Shown here piece by piece: positions 52,078 to 60,252 of a stretch of 64,000 bases of DNA. The position numbers and the translations under genes were made by a program. The DNA is taken from contig JAQSWM010000004.1 of the NCBI GenBank assembly GCA_029266635.1, positions 186,001 to 250,000 on the forward strand, in the 5' to 3' direction. Position 1 is the stretch's first letter. Every line of letters begins with the position of its first letter. The stretch comes from Sphingobacteriaceae bacterium. GTDB taxonomy: Bacteria; Bacteroidota; Bacteroidia; Sphingobacteriales; Sphingobacteriaceae. Under the pieces are notes generated by a model. That model saw nothing but the letters and a program-made list of their open reading frames with translations. It did not search any database and was not told the origin of the DNA.

Positions 52078-52524
52078 ATGAACTCAATCTTCGACCCGCA
52101 AACCAGAACTGAAATAATCAGCAGGATCAACTCTCTTAGCGCTAACAGCCAGGCGCAATGGGGCAAGATGAACGTATATCAGATGCTAAAGCATTGCACC
52201 CTGTGCGAGGAAATGTACCTGGGCAAGACCCAGCACAAACGTGCTTTCATGGGATACATCTTTGGAAGAATTGGATTGAAGAATTTAATGAAGGACGAAA
52301 AGCCTATCGGCAGGAATGCTCCTACCGGACAGGCATTTAAAGTTCAGGAAAGAAGCGGAGATGTGGAGGCGGAGAAAGCCACCTGGGCTTCACTCATTGC
52401 AGAGTACTCCAATTACAACAAGGAGGATTTTATGCACTGGTTCTTCGGGCCGATGACTAAAGAGCAAGTGGGCATCTTTGTTTACAAGCACAGCGACCAC
52501 CATTTGAGGCAGTTTGGAGCGTAA
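52078..52524 (+). CDS. DUF1569 (DinB-like) protein
   Basis: 148 aa, helical. DUF1569 pattern: SIFDPQTRTEIISRINSLSA, QWGKMNVYQMLKHCTLCEEM (metal-site His), FMHWFFGPMTKEQVGIFVYK, and HSDHHLRQFGA at the C-terminus (His pair). Related to the DinB/YfiT four-helix fold with a His-triad metal site; the function is unknown. ATG at 52078, 27 bases behind the GIY-YIG gene; may be co-transcribed. Confidence 0.87.
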   Translation: MNSIFDPQTRTEIISRINSLSANSQAQWGKMNVYQMLKHCTLCEEMYLGKTQHKRAFMGYIFGRIGLKNLMKDEKPIGRNAPTGQAFKVQERSGDVEAEKATWASLIAEYSNYNKEDFMHWFFGPMTKEQVGIFVYKHSDHHLRQFGA

Positions 52525-52607
52525 CGCTTTGTTGCTTTGTTAAGCACCATCATTGAGCATTATCCCAAAATGACTCCTTATATCGGCCAGCACATTTTCC
52601 TGGAAGT

Positions 52608-52913
52608 TTAAAACTTCTGTGTTTTCATAACGTACACCCGGATCCCATGCTGGTTTAAGTATTCTGTACGCTCTCTATCGTATTCCATTCCGGCATATGT
52701 GAAATGATCGGCGCCATCAAGTTCAATACACAGCCTTTCCGAAGGGCAGTAAAAGTCCATGATGTAATTGCCAAGACTATGCTGCCGGCGAAATTTTCTG
52801 CCATCCAGTTTGCTGCCTTTCAACAATATCCACAGCACAGCCTCTGCGGGCGTAAGGTTGTTTCTTAGCAGTTTGCGGTTCGCTTTAAGATCTCGACGAT
52901 TGTTGAATTGCAT
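52608..52913 (-). CDS. DUF559 endonuclease-like protein
   Basis: 101 aa with the DUF559 core: NRRDLKANRKLLRNNLTPAE, LWILLKGSKLDGRKFRRQHS, LGNYIMDFYCPSERLCIELD, GADHFTYAGMEYDRERTEYL. The IELDG and the FYC strand are the PD-(D/E)XK-like nuclease positions also seen in very-short-patch-repair nucleases. The typical length is about 115-120, so the C-terminal helix (after MKTQKF) is probably shortened. Small stand-alone members are common and their role is not settled. ATG at 52913. Confidence 0.82.
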   Translation of the reverse strand: MQFNNRRDLKANRKLLRNNLTPAEAVLWILLKGSKLDGRKFRRQHSLGNYIMDFYCPSERLCIELDGADHFTYAGMEYDRERTEYLNQHGIRVYVMKTQKF

Positions 52914-52956
52914 GGCCTCTGATCAGGTTAAGTGGGGTAGCCTTAGGTTGCGAGTT

Positions 52957-53061
52957 CCCCTCCTGTTTTAGGAGGGGATTAAGGGGTGGTCGCTTAAACA
53001 AGTTGTAGATGATGTGTGAACCACCCCGTCCTGCGGACACCCCTCCTTGAAAAAGGAGGGG
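52957..53061. repeat. ACCACCCC-type dispersed repeat, second copy
   Basis: CCCCTCCTGTTTTAGGAGGG hairpin at the left, then AAGGGGTGGTCG, and ACCACCCCGTCCTGCGGACA with CCCCTCCTTGAAAAAGGAGG at the right. Same parts as 43153-43291 in permuted order. Confidence 0.7.
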
Positions 53062-53067
53062 ACGTAA

Positions 53068-53793
53068 TTAAGGCGTCACCTTCTTCACACTCGACGCTCC
53101 ATGGTCATTATTCTTCACCTCTTTCGGATTACCGCGGTATTCCACCTCGCTTGCGCCGCTTGATTTAACGTTCAAGGTGTTGAGGACATTGATACGGCAT
53201 TTGCTCGCTCCGGAACTCTCAATATCATAAACTCCCACCACAAAGTCAAAGGCATTTACTTCGCTTGACCCGCTCAGATCCATATCATGCTCTCCAGCCT
53301 GCCCCTTCAGGTCAATCTCTGATGAGCCGCTTGAGTGCGTCTTTACCCGTGATGCGCTCAGATCGAGTGTTATCTTGCTTGAACCTGTTAGTTCAAGGTT
53401 AAAGTCGGTTGTATTGATGCGCCCATCTCCTACCACTTCCACGGCGCCGGAAGCTTCCAGGGCGCTCAGATTTCTTGCACTCACATATATAGTAATCGGG
53501 CCTGCATCACAGAAGTTTCCGTCCAGGTCAATCTTCAGCCTGTCGCCGCTGACATTGGTTTTCAGATGCTCCTGAATATTGTCATCAGCAACTACCTTAA
53601 CAGACTGCGACGAATCCTGCTTCAGCACGAGTTTGATACTTCCGCTCGTTTCCACCTCCGTAAAGGCATCTACAGTGCGCATTTGCGTGATCTGCTTTCC
53701 TGATCCTTGTATGCAGTCATTGTTGCATCCCGCGAAAGCGGCCACACCGATAACCATCAGAAATAGTTGCAAAGATTTGATCGAAGGTTTCAT
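53068..53793 (-). CDS. Head-GIN domain lipoprotein (DUF2807)
   Basis: 241 aa with a lipobox leader (LMVIGVAAFAGCNN). DUF2807 beta-helix: GSGKQITQMRTVDAFTEVET, GSIKLVLKQDSSQSVKVVAD, then repeated turns of the form SGAVEVVGDG, TGSSKITLDLSASRV, SGSSEIDLKGQAGE, SGASKCRINVLNTL, SGASEVEYRGNP. A secreted or outer-membrane-anchored protein of unknown function, very common in the phylum. ATG at 53793; the stop is next to the repeat at 52957-53061. Confidence 0.9.
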   Translation of the reverse strand: MKPSIKSLQLFLMVIGVAAFAGCNNDCIQGSGKQITQMRTVDAFTEVETSGSIKLVLKQDSSQSVKVVADDNIQEHLKTNVSGDRLKIDLDGNFCDAGPITIYVSARNLSALEASGAVEVVGDGRINTTDFNLELTGSSKITLDLSASRVKTHSSGSSEIDLKGQAGEHDMDLSGSSEVNAFDFVVGVYDIESSGASKCRINVLNTLNVKSSGASEVEYRGNPKEVKNNDHGASSVKKVTP

Positions 53794-53849
53794 ATCGTCT
53801 TAATAAGATTTGACCTGTACAACTAAGGTATAAAAAGCAATGATATGCT

Positions 53850-55742
53850 CTACAAATAATATTTCTCCCCCTGCGATTTTATTTTGCCGGCATCGAGCAG
53901 GTTGCGTATCACCTCAATACGCTGCATCTCGGTACCCACTTTCACAGACGACACCAGTTCATCAAGCAACATGTGTTTAGCGGGCAGAAGCTGAAGTATT
54001 TCATTGCTGATCTGATCAGTTAAATCCGCTGCATTGCTTTGTCTTTTACGCTCTATGCACACGTCGCACACGCCACAATCATGTGATTCTGTCTCGTCAA
54101 AATAGCTTAACAGCGTGCGGCTGCGACAAGCATCAGACTCGGCATAGCCAATAACAGCTTCAATTTGCTTCTGCATTACTTGTTTCCTGTCGGCGATGTA
54201 TTTCACATCAATTATAAGGTTCTGTGGCTCGGCACGTGCTTTAAGAAACAGCAATTGGGGTTTGTCGGTTTGTGGGAGATAGCTGAGCAAGCCAAGTTCC
54301 TCCAGTTTTTTCAGCGTTTCCCCTACTTCCTGCCGGGATTGTGCGGTGCGTTTGGCCAGGTCGGTTTCCCGGATGGGTGTGAACTGGTCGAACAAACCTC
54401 CATAAGAACGTAGCAATGTTTTGATAAAGCCATCGTAAGCGGCATTGCTTATCTGGAAACTGTAAAGCTCTTCAGAATTGATGACGACCTGCACCCGCGA
54501 CGGCAGGTAAACACTTTCGCTCAGGGCGATGTAGCCATCGTGCTCCAGGAACTTGAGGGCATTTACCGTTTTGATGGCATCCAGCTTGAAGCGGGAGCAA
54601 AAATCAGCGATGTCGAACTCCAGCGAAAGCCCCTCGCCTGCTCCATAAGCAATCTGGAAATAGTTGCAGAGGCAATGGTAGGTTTGCCTGATCTCTTCCA
54701 CCGGCGGAAAACTCAATTCGAAACGCTTTTCAAGTTGCAGGCGGTCGGAAGTGTTATAGAGCAGCACGGCAAAGGCTTTCTTCTCGTCCCGCCCTGCTCT
54801 TCCGGCTTCCTGATAGTATGCTTCCAGGCTTTCGGGCAGGTCCAGGTGGACCACAAAGCGCACATCAGGCTTATCTATTCCCATCCCAAAGGCATTTGTG
54901 GCTGCAATGATGCGTGTCTGGTTATTTTTCCATGCTTCCTGTTTGCTGCTTCGAGATGAAGAGTCTAAACCCGCGTGATAAAAGTCGCTGCTGATGCCCT
55001 GCTGACTTAACCTGCGGGCAACTTCCTGAGTTTCCCTGCGGTTGCGGACGTACACAATACCTGTACCGCCAACTTTACGTGCAATGGCAAACAGTTTCCT
55101 GAATTTATTCTCTTCATTCGCCACCACATAGCTCAGGTTCTTGCGCTCAAAGCTTTTCCTGAACACGTTGGGTTTGCGGAAGGCGAGCTTTTCCTGAATA
55201 TCATTTACAACCCGCTCTGTAGCAGTCGCTGTAAGGGCAAGCACAGGGACATTCGGGTGCAAAGCTCTGAGTTCTATTAGCTGCAGATATGGCGGGCGGA
55301 AATCATATCCCCACTGGGAAATACAATGTGCCTCATCTATCGCGATGAGGTTTACGTTCATGTGCCTGATGCGCTCTCTCACAAGCTCTGAAAGAAGCCT
55401 CTCAGGCGAGAGATAAAGGAATTTCGTGTGACCGTAAATGCAGTTATCCAGCAGGATATCGATTTCACGTTTGCCCATGCCCGAAATAACAGAGACTGCT
55501 TCGATGCCTTTTGAGCGAAGGTTCTCCACCTGATCTTTCATCAAAGCAATGAGCGGCGATACCACGATGCAAATACCGGGCTTCACCATTGCCGGAACCT
55601 GGAAGCAAACAGATTTGCCCCCTCCGGTGGGCATGAGTGCCAGCGCATCGTTCCCCTCAAGAACAGAATTGATGATATCTTCCTGTAAAGGCCTGAACTG
55701 GTTATGCCCCCAATAATGCGAAAGGGTTTCGTGAATGGTCAT
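53850..55742 (-). CDS. recQ: ATP-dependent DNA helicase of the RecQ family
   Basis: 630 aa. SF2 motifs: MPTGGGKSVCFQVPA (Walker A, K43), AIDEAHCISQWGYDFRPPY (DEAH), LTATATERVVNDI, YVRNRRETQEVARRL, AATNAFGMGIDKPDVRFVVH, YYQEAGRAGRDEKKAF. The RecQ zinc region appears near the end (DACRSRTLLSYF ... CGVCDVC) with a winged-helix part before it. The HRDC domain of longer RecQ proteins is absent, giving a short form. It unwinds DNA in recombination and fork repair. ATG at 55742. Other RecQ paralogues may exist in the genome. Confidence 0.93.
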   Translation of the reverse strand: MTIHETLSHYWGHNQFRPLQEDIINSVLEGNDALALMPTGGGKSVCFQVPAMVKPGICIVVSPLIALMKDQVENLRSKGIEAVSVISGMGKREIDILLDNCIYGHTKFLYLSPERLLSELVRERIRHMNVNLIAIDEAHCISQWGYDFRPPYLQLIELRALHPNVPVLALTATATERVVNDIQEKLAFRKPNVFRKSFERKNLSYVVANEENKFRKLFAIARKVGGTGIVYVRNRRETQEVARRLSQQGISSDFYHAGLDSSSRSSKQEAWKNNQTRIIAATNAFGMGIDKPDVRFVVHLDLPESLEAYYQEAGRAGRDEKKAFAVLLYNTSDRLQLEKRFELSFPPVEEIRQTYHCLCNYFQIAYGAGEGLSLEFDIADFCSRFKLDAIKTVNALKFLEHDGYIALSESVYLPSRVQVVINSEELYSFQISNAAYDGFIKTLLRSYGGLFDQFTPIRETDLAKRTAQSRQEVGETLKKLEELGLLSYLPQTDKPQLLFLKARAEPQNLIIDVKYIADRKQVMQKQIEAVIGYAESDACRSRTLLSYFDETESHDCGVCDVCIERKRQSNAADLTDQISNEILQLLPAKHMLLDELVSSVKVGTEMQRIEVIRNLLDAGKIKSQGEKYYL

Positions 55743-55787
55743 GTGGCGATGCCAAAACTAAGGGAAATAGCGGCAAAGTAGCGAAAA

Positions 55788-56501
55788 TCAGTTGTGAAAA
55801 CCTGCGGTGTGGCCAACTACCATTTGCACCCGCTCATCAAGCTGGATTGCGGCACGGTCCAATAAATTCAGGTATTCTTCATTGCCTGCTTCGCCGGGCT
55901 CTTTCATTAAACTTACCAGGCCCAGTATTGATGAAACCGGCTGACGAATCTCATGTGATTCAATACGGGCAATTTCCCTGAGGGCTTTATTTTGTTCCTG
56001 CAATTGCGCAAGGCTTCTATCCAGCTCCATCAAATGGCTTACCTGTTTGGCTAAAGTTTCTAAACAGCTTATTTGCTCATCTGAGAGTTTTTTAGGCTCA
56101 ATATCGTAAACGCACAATGTTCCAACATTAAAGCCATCATAAGTTTTAAGATTGGCACTGGCATAAAACTTTATAAACGGCGCATTTGCCACTGCGGGCG
56201 CATTCTCGAACCTCGGATCCTGGCTCGCATCTCTCACTTCCATCACCTTGTCAAGCTCTATCGCATGAGAGCAGAAAGAAGTCTTCCGGGGCATCTCTGT
56301 CTGTTTTGTGCCACGTTTAGCCTTGATAAGTTGGATCTCCTTATCAAGCAGAGTGATCATCGCAATTGGAGATTCGCAGATGTAAGAAGCCATGTTGACT
56401 ATCTGCTGCAAATCGGATTCACGCGACACGTTAAAATTCAAGTAACGCTGTACAGCCGCTACCCGTTGGGCTTCAAAATTCTCCAAATTATTATTATCCA
56501 T
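55788..56501 (-). CDS. GAF-domain protein with an isolated HisKA-like helix pair
   Basis: 237 aa from the ATG at 56501 (MDNNNLENFEAQRVAAVQRY). GAF domain at about 20-165 (IVNMASYICESPIAMITLLD, RKTSFCSHAIELDKVMEVRD, APAVANAPFIKFYASANLKT, GTLCVYDIEPKKLSDEQIS), a coiled-coil, then an H-box-like segment IARIESHEIRQPVSSILGLV (about H190). The frame stops about 35 residues later with no HATPase domain. It may be a phospho-acceptor relay domain, a dimerisation module or a truncated kinase. It shares the minus strand with the META gene, 63 bases behind it. Confidence 0.82.
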   Translation of the reverse strand: MDNNNLENFEAQRVAAVQRYLNFNVSRESDLQQIVNMASYICESPIAMITLLDKEIQLIKAKRGTKQTEMPRKTSFCSHAIELDKVMEVRDASQDPRFENAPAVANAPFIKFYASANLKTYDGFNVGTLCVYDIEPKKLSDEQISCLETLAKQVSHLMELDRSLAQLQEQNKALREIARIESHEIRQPVSSILGLVSLMKEPGEAGNEEYLNLLDRAAIQLDERVQMVVGHTAGFHN

Positions 56502-56564
56502 TATTGTTACTCTAGACGTATACGAAACCTGTTTGAAAACAGATTTGAATACCGGAACTGTCAA

Positions 56565-56963
56565 CTACTTTTTAAACGTAAGCAGCAGTTCGTCAGTGCT
56601 GTACATGTAAAGCAAGCCGTAGCGTATTTCAAAACGCTTTACTTTACCGAGGTTGGTTATGATCTGATTCTCATAGTCCATTACGCCTTCACAATACATT
56701 TTAGTGGAAACAGCATCCTCAAAACTCAGGTGGTTATTTACTTTCACAATCTTCGCTGAGAACGAGTTGCATCCGGCTTTGCCTGTTGCTTTGTCGTCGT
56801 CAAACTCAATGTAGGCTTTATCGCCCAGATCAACTGCCTGCTTGTTAATAGCAATGAGCTTCCAATGAGTTTCCTCGAACTTAGGCTGATCGGCATTTTG
56901 GCTTATGGTCTTGCATGAAGAGGTAAGAACCAATGCAATGACGATGATAATGAGATTTTTCAT
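56565..56963 (-). CDS. META-domain lipoprotein (HslJ-like)
   Basis: 132 aa with a lipobox leader (IALVLTSSCK, Cys17). META domain: ETHWKLIAINKQAVDLGDKA, YIEFDDDKATGKAGCNSFSA, STKMYCEGVMDYENQIITNL, YMYSTDELLLTFKK. The GKAGCNSF and KMYCEG Cys pair is typical. Members are exported and linked with heat-shock or motility phenotypes; no enzymatic role is known. ATG at 56963; followed by the GAF gene. Confidence 0.88.
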   Translation of the reverse strand: MKNLIIIVIALVLTSSCKTISQNADQPKFEETHWKLIAINKQAVDLGDKAYIEFDDDKATGKAGCNSFSAKIVKVNNHLSFEDAVSTKMYCEGVMDYENQIITNLGKVKRFEIRYGLLYMYSTDELLLTFKK

Positions 56964-57027
56964 CAGGGGGGCTTTTAGCTAAATATACGCTTTTCTGAAT
57001 AATAGTGTAGATGTGTAAATTGTTTCA

Positions 57028-58224
57028 TTACAGATTTTGGGCAATTACAAAGCCGCTCGCCCATGCCCATTGAAAATTATATCCGCCCAGCCATCCGGTT
57101 ACATCCACACATTCGCCGCCAAAGAACAAGCCCGGGGCTTTCTTTGCTTCCAGGGTTTTAGATGAGAGTTCGCTTGTTGCCACTCCGCCCCGCATCACTT
57201 CAGCTTTGTCGTATCCTTTGTTCCCGGCGGGCTTTACCGTAAATGTGTGTATCAGGTTGTGGATGGAAGATATATCGGCTTTGCTTAAAGATGCCAGATT
57301 CTTTTCTGAAGGGATGTATTTGCCCAATGCATCCGCAAATTTCTTTGTGAATAATCCTGCAAGAAAACTGCTTAATGCCCTCTTCCCGTTTGCCTGCCGC
57401 TCCTTTTCAATCAACTCGCTGATGTTTTGGTTTGGAAGCAGATCGATGAATATTTCTTCGCCCGGTTGCCAGTAGGATGAAATTTGGAGGACAGCCGGCC
57501 CGCTGAGACCCCAATGCGTAAATAGTATGTTTTCTTCGAAACTTGCCCGATCATTCCACACCCGGCTGAACACGGTATTTCCGGAAAGCTCGGCATACCA
57601 GTCGGCATCTTTTCCGGTGATGGTTAGAGGGACAAGAGCAGGAGCTGTTTGTGTAATCGTTAGTCTGAACTGCCGGGCTGTGCGCAAGGCAAAGTCGCTT
57701 GCCCCGAGCTTCTGGATGGGCAGTCCGCCAGAGGCAAACACCACCTTAGCACAGATTATCTCGTGCTCCTTCCCTCCTTTTTGGTAGCTGATTTTGTATC
57801 CGCCATTAGCATCAGCCTGAACCGACTTTACTTCTGCACCGCATTTAATTACTTGTCCCAGATCGGCGCAAAGCGATACGAATACATTTACAACATCTTT
57901 TGCATTGTTGCTTTCGGGAAACAACTGTCCGAGAGTTTTCTCTTTGCCGCTGATGCCGTACGTTTCAAAAAAACTGATGGTGTCCTGAACTGTCCATTGC
58001 GAAAACGCTGATTTGCAGAAGTGCGGGTTTTCGGAAATGAAGTTGGCTTCTGTAGAATACAGGTTGGTGTAGTTACAGCGCCCGCCTCCTGAAATGAGGA
58101 TCTTGGCTCCTGGCTTATCGTTCTTTTCCAGTACGAGCGTACGCTTGCCTAAAAAGCCGGCCTGCACGGCACACATCAGCCCGCAGGCACCGCCCCCAAT
58201 AATCACCGCGTCGAACGTATCCAT
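57028..58224 (-). CDS. HI0933-family flavoprotein (NAD(P)/FAD-dependent oxidoreductase)
   Basis: 398 aa. FAD site AVIIGGGACGLMCAVQAGFL at the N-terminus, family motif KPGAKILISGGGRCNYTNLY, and C-terminal VMRGGVATSELSSKTLEAKK and GLFFGGECVDVTGWLGGYNF. These are the two diagnostic blocks of the HI0933/BaiN group, which reduces flavin in an as yet uncertain reaction. Cytosolic. ATG at 58224. Single gene by spacing. Confidence 0.92.
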   Translation of the reverse strand: MDTFDAVIIGGGACGLMCAVQAGFLGKRTLVLEKNDKPGAKILISGGGRCNYTNLYSTEANFISENPHFCKSAFSQWTVQDTISFFETYGISGKEKTLGQLFPESNNAKDVVNVFVSLCADLGQVIKCGAEVKSVQADANGGYKISYQKGGKEHEIICAKVVFASGGLPIQKLGASDFALRTARQFRLTITQTAPALVPLTITGKDADWYAELSGNTVFSRVWNDRASFEENILFTHWGLSGPAVLQISSYWQPGEEIFIDLLPNQNISELIEKERQANGKRALSSFLAGLFTKKFADALGKYIPSEKNLASLSKADISSIHNLIHTFTVKPAGNKGYDKAEVMRGGVATSELSSKTLEAKKAPGLFFGGECVDVTGWLGGYNFQWAWASGFVIAQNL

Positions 58225-58276
58225 TGCGGCAAAGATTAGATAAAGAAATCAGTTCTCACAAAAGGCGGGCGCTTTC

Positions 58277-58528
58277 CTATTGCCCGCTTACCGGATTTGC
58301 ATCGTCCAGACCGGCGTCGCCTTCTTTTTTCAAATCCTCAAGCCGTAAATTGGTAGTGCCTCCGAGATTTTCCTCCAGTTCCTCGCTACTGCCTTGAGTG
58401 CTTAGCGGAGCGTTCTCATTTTGCTTTTTGTTTTCGCCAGTCATTCCCTCTATTGCTTTCTCCTGCTCTTCCTTGTTGAAGTTTGCGCCTTCCTGATTTC
58501 CTGTGCCCGAATTTTGATTTTGTTCCAT
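58277..58528 (-). CDS. Small hydrophilic protein
   Basis: 83 aa, very rich in Asn, Gln, Glu and Gly (MEQNQNSGTGNQEGANFNKE, ENAPLSTQGSSEELEENLGG), without hydrophobic segments, so probably disordered. Not recognised. It lies between the flavoprotein and the divergent mla operon, with no partner. The complete frame and the ATG at 58528 with a GGGTAAGATATTTC-type upstream (minus strand) support a real gene, modestly. Confidence 0.55.
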   Translation of the reverse strand: MEQNQNSGTGNQEGANFNKEEQEKAIEGMTGENKKQNENAPLSTQGSSEELEENLGGTTNLRLEDLKKEGDAGLDDANPVSGQ

Positions 58529-58666
58529 GGGTAAGATATTTCTTTTAATAATAGTGTAGCTGCTTTAATGTTTTCGGCATTTACAAAAAGCAGCAAAGGA
58601 GTTTAAAACCTTTTTAAGCACTTTCAGTTAGCAGAATAGCATTTTAGCTGATAAAAGTTTATTTTA

Positions 58667-58674
58667 TAATTTTG
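58667..58674 (+). promoter_or_regulatory. Bacteroidota -7 promoter box for the mla operon
   Basis: TAATTTTG fits the TAnnTTTG consensus of the phylum's housekeeping sigma factor and ends 16 bases before the MlaE start at 58691. The upstream TTTG (-33) element is not clear. Confidence 0.45.
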
Positions 58675-58690
58675 GCGTTTATTTAAAACG

Positions 58691-59482
58691 ATGGCATCCA
58701 AACCTCCGATCAGAAAATATTTCATCAGCAAAAAACTGGATGTCCTGTTCTTGGATTTGTTCAACGTTTACAGCTTTTTAGCACGATTTTTCAAAGAGCT
58801 GTTTTCGCCGCCGTTCGAGTTCAAGGAAGTAATACGGCAGTGTTATGAAGTAGGTTATAAATCGCTTCCCCTGATAACCATGACCGGTTTCATCACAGGT
58901 GTTGTGTTTACTAAGCAGTCGCGGCCTTCGCTGGCGGAGTTTGGCGCAACATCATGGCTACCAAACCTGATCGCGATAGCAATCGTGAGAGCATTGGCTC
59001 CATTGGTAACTGCCCTTATCGCGGCGGGCAAGGTCGGATCCAACATTGGTGCGGAACTGGGTTCTATGAATGTTACTGAGCAAATCGACGCTATGGAGGT
59101 TTCAGCCACCAACCCGTTTAAGTTCCTGGTGGTTACACGCATCCTGGCCACAACTTTTATGATTCCGGTACTGGCGCTTTATACGGGTTTTGTGGGGATG
59201 ATGGGTTCTTTTATGAACATTAATCAGACTGAACAAACCAGTTTCGCAACATTTTTTCAGGGTGCATTTCAAAGCATCACCTTCCTGGATATTTTTTCAT
59301 CGCTTATCAAAGCCATACTTTTTGGATTTACAATTGGTGCGGTTGGATGTTATAAGGGATATTATTCATCAAAAGGGACTGAGGGCGTAGGCAAGGCAGC
59401 CAATGCGGCTGTGGTTACATCCATGTTCCTGATCTTTTTGGAAGAAGTTTTGGTTGTTCAGGTAGTTGCTGCTTTACGCTGA
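58691..59482 (+). CDS. mlaE: MlaE-family ABC transporter permease
   Basis: 263 aa with about five membrane segments. MlaE marks: QCYEVGYKSLPLITMTGFIT, GSNIGAELGSMNVTEQIDAM with the conserved EQIDAM, and GYYSSKGTEGVGKAANAAVV. It forms the inner-membrane channel of the MCE/Mla phospholipid transport system. Its stop overlaps the next ATG (CTGATGG). First gene of a packed operon mlaE-mlaF-mlaD-nudix. The order permease, ATPase, MCE protein is the usual one. Confidence 0.93.
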   Translation: MASKPPIRKYFISKKLDVLFLDLFNVYSFLARFFKELFSPPFEFKEVIRQCYEVGYKSLPLITMTGFITGVVFTKQSRPSLAEFGATSWLPNLIAIAIVRALAPLVTALIAAGKVGSNIGAELGSMNVTEQIDAMEVSATNPFKFLVVTRILATTFMIPVLALYTGFVGMMGSFMNINQTEQTSFATFFQGAFQSITFLDIFSSLIKAILFGFTIGAVGCYKGYYSSKGTEGVGKAANAAVVTSMFLIFLEEVLVVQVVAALR

Positions 59483-60252
59483 TGGAAAAGAAGAAGGGAA
59501 ATATCGGGACAGAATCAGTTATCTCCATCAAGAACCTGGAGAAATCATTTGGTTTGCTGCATGTGCTACGTGGGATAGACCTTGAGCTGAAGCAGGGCGA
59601 GAACCTGGTAGTGCTTGGGCGCTCAGGAACGGGGAAATCTGTATTGATCAAAATTATTTCGGGGCTTTTGAAGCCGGATACCGGAACTGTGAACGTGCTG
59701 GGGCAATACGTAGATAAAATCGATAACCGCGAATTACAGAAGCTTCGGCTGAAGATCGGTTTTTCGTTCCAGAACAGTGCGCTGTATGATAGTATGACGG
59801 TTCGCGAAAATCTCGAATTTCCGCTCGTGCGAAATTCATCACATCTTACCAGGAAGGAAGTTGATGCAGCGGTGGAAGATGTGCTGGATGGCGTTGGGCT
59901 GTTGCAAACCATTAATCAAATGCCTTCGGAGCTTTCCGGTGGACAGCGCAAACGGATCGGCATCGCAAGAACGCTTATTCTCCGGCCTGAAATAATGCTG
60001 TATGATGAACCAACAGCCGGGCTCGACCCGATAACCTGTATAGACATCAATAACCTGATCAATGAGGTGCAGGAACGCTACAATACATCTTCGATCATCA
60101 TCACGCACGACCTTACTTGTGCGAAATCTGTCGGCGACCGCGTTATGATGTTGCTGGACGGCAAATTCGCCCGTCAGGGAACTTTTGAAGAAGTCTTCAA
60201 AACAGACGACGAACGGGTGAAAACTTTTTATAATTATAACTTTACCGAATAA
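59482..60252 (+). CDS. mlaF: MlaF-family ABC transporter ATP-binding protein
   Basis: 256 aa. Walker A GRSGTGKSVLIK, Q-loop FSFQNSALYDSMTVRENLEF, signature LSGGQRKRIGIAR, Walker B IMLYDEPTAGLDP, and H-loop IIITHDLTC. The N-terminal ISIKNLEKSFGLLHVLRGID and the LYDSMTVRENLEFPL region fit MlaF. It powers lipid transfer through MlaE/MlaD. It overlaps MlaE by one base and the MlaD gene by one base (TAATGG). Confidence 0.94.
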   Translation: MEKKKGNIGTESVISIKNLEKSFGLLHVLRGIDLELKQGENLVVLGRSGTGKSVLIKIISGLLKPDTGTVNVLGQYVDKIDNRELQKLRLKIGFSFQNSALYDSMTVRENLEFPLVRNSSHLTRKEVDAAVEDVLDGVGLLQTINQMPSELSGGQRKRIGIARTLILRPEIMLYDEPTAGLDPITCIDINNLINEVQERYNTSSIIITHDLTCAKSVGDRVMMLLDGKFARQGTFEEVFKTDDERVKTFYNYNFTE

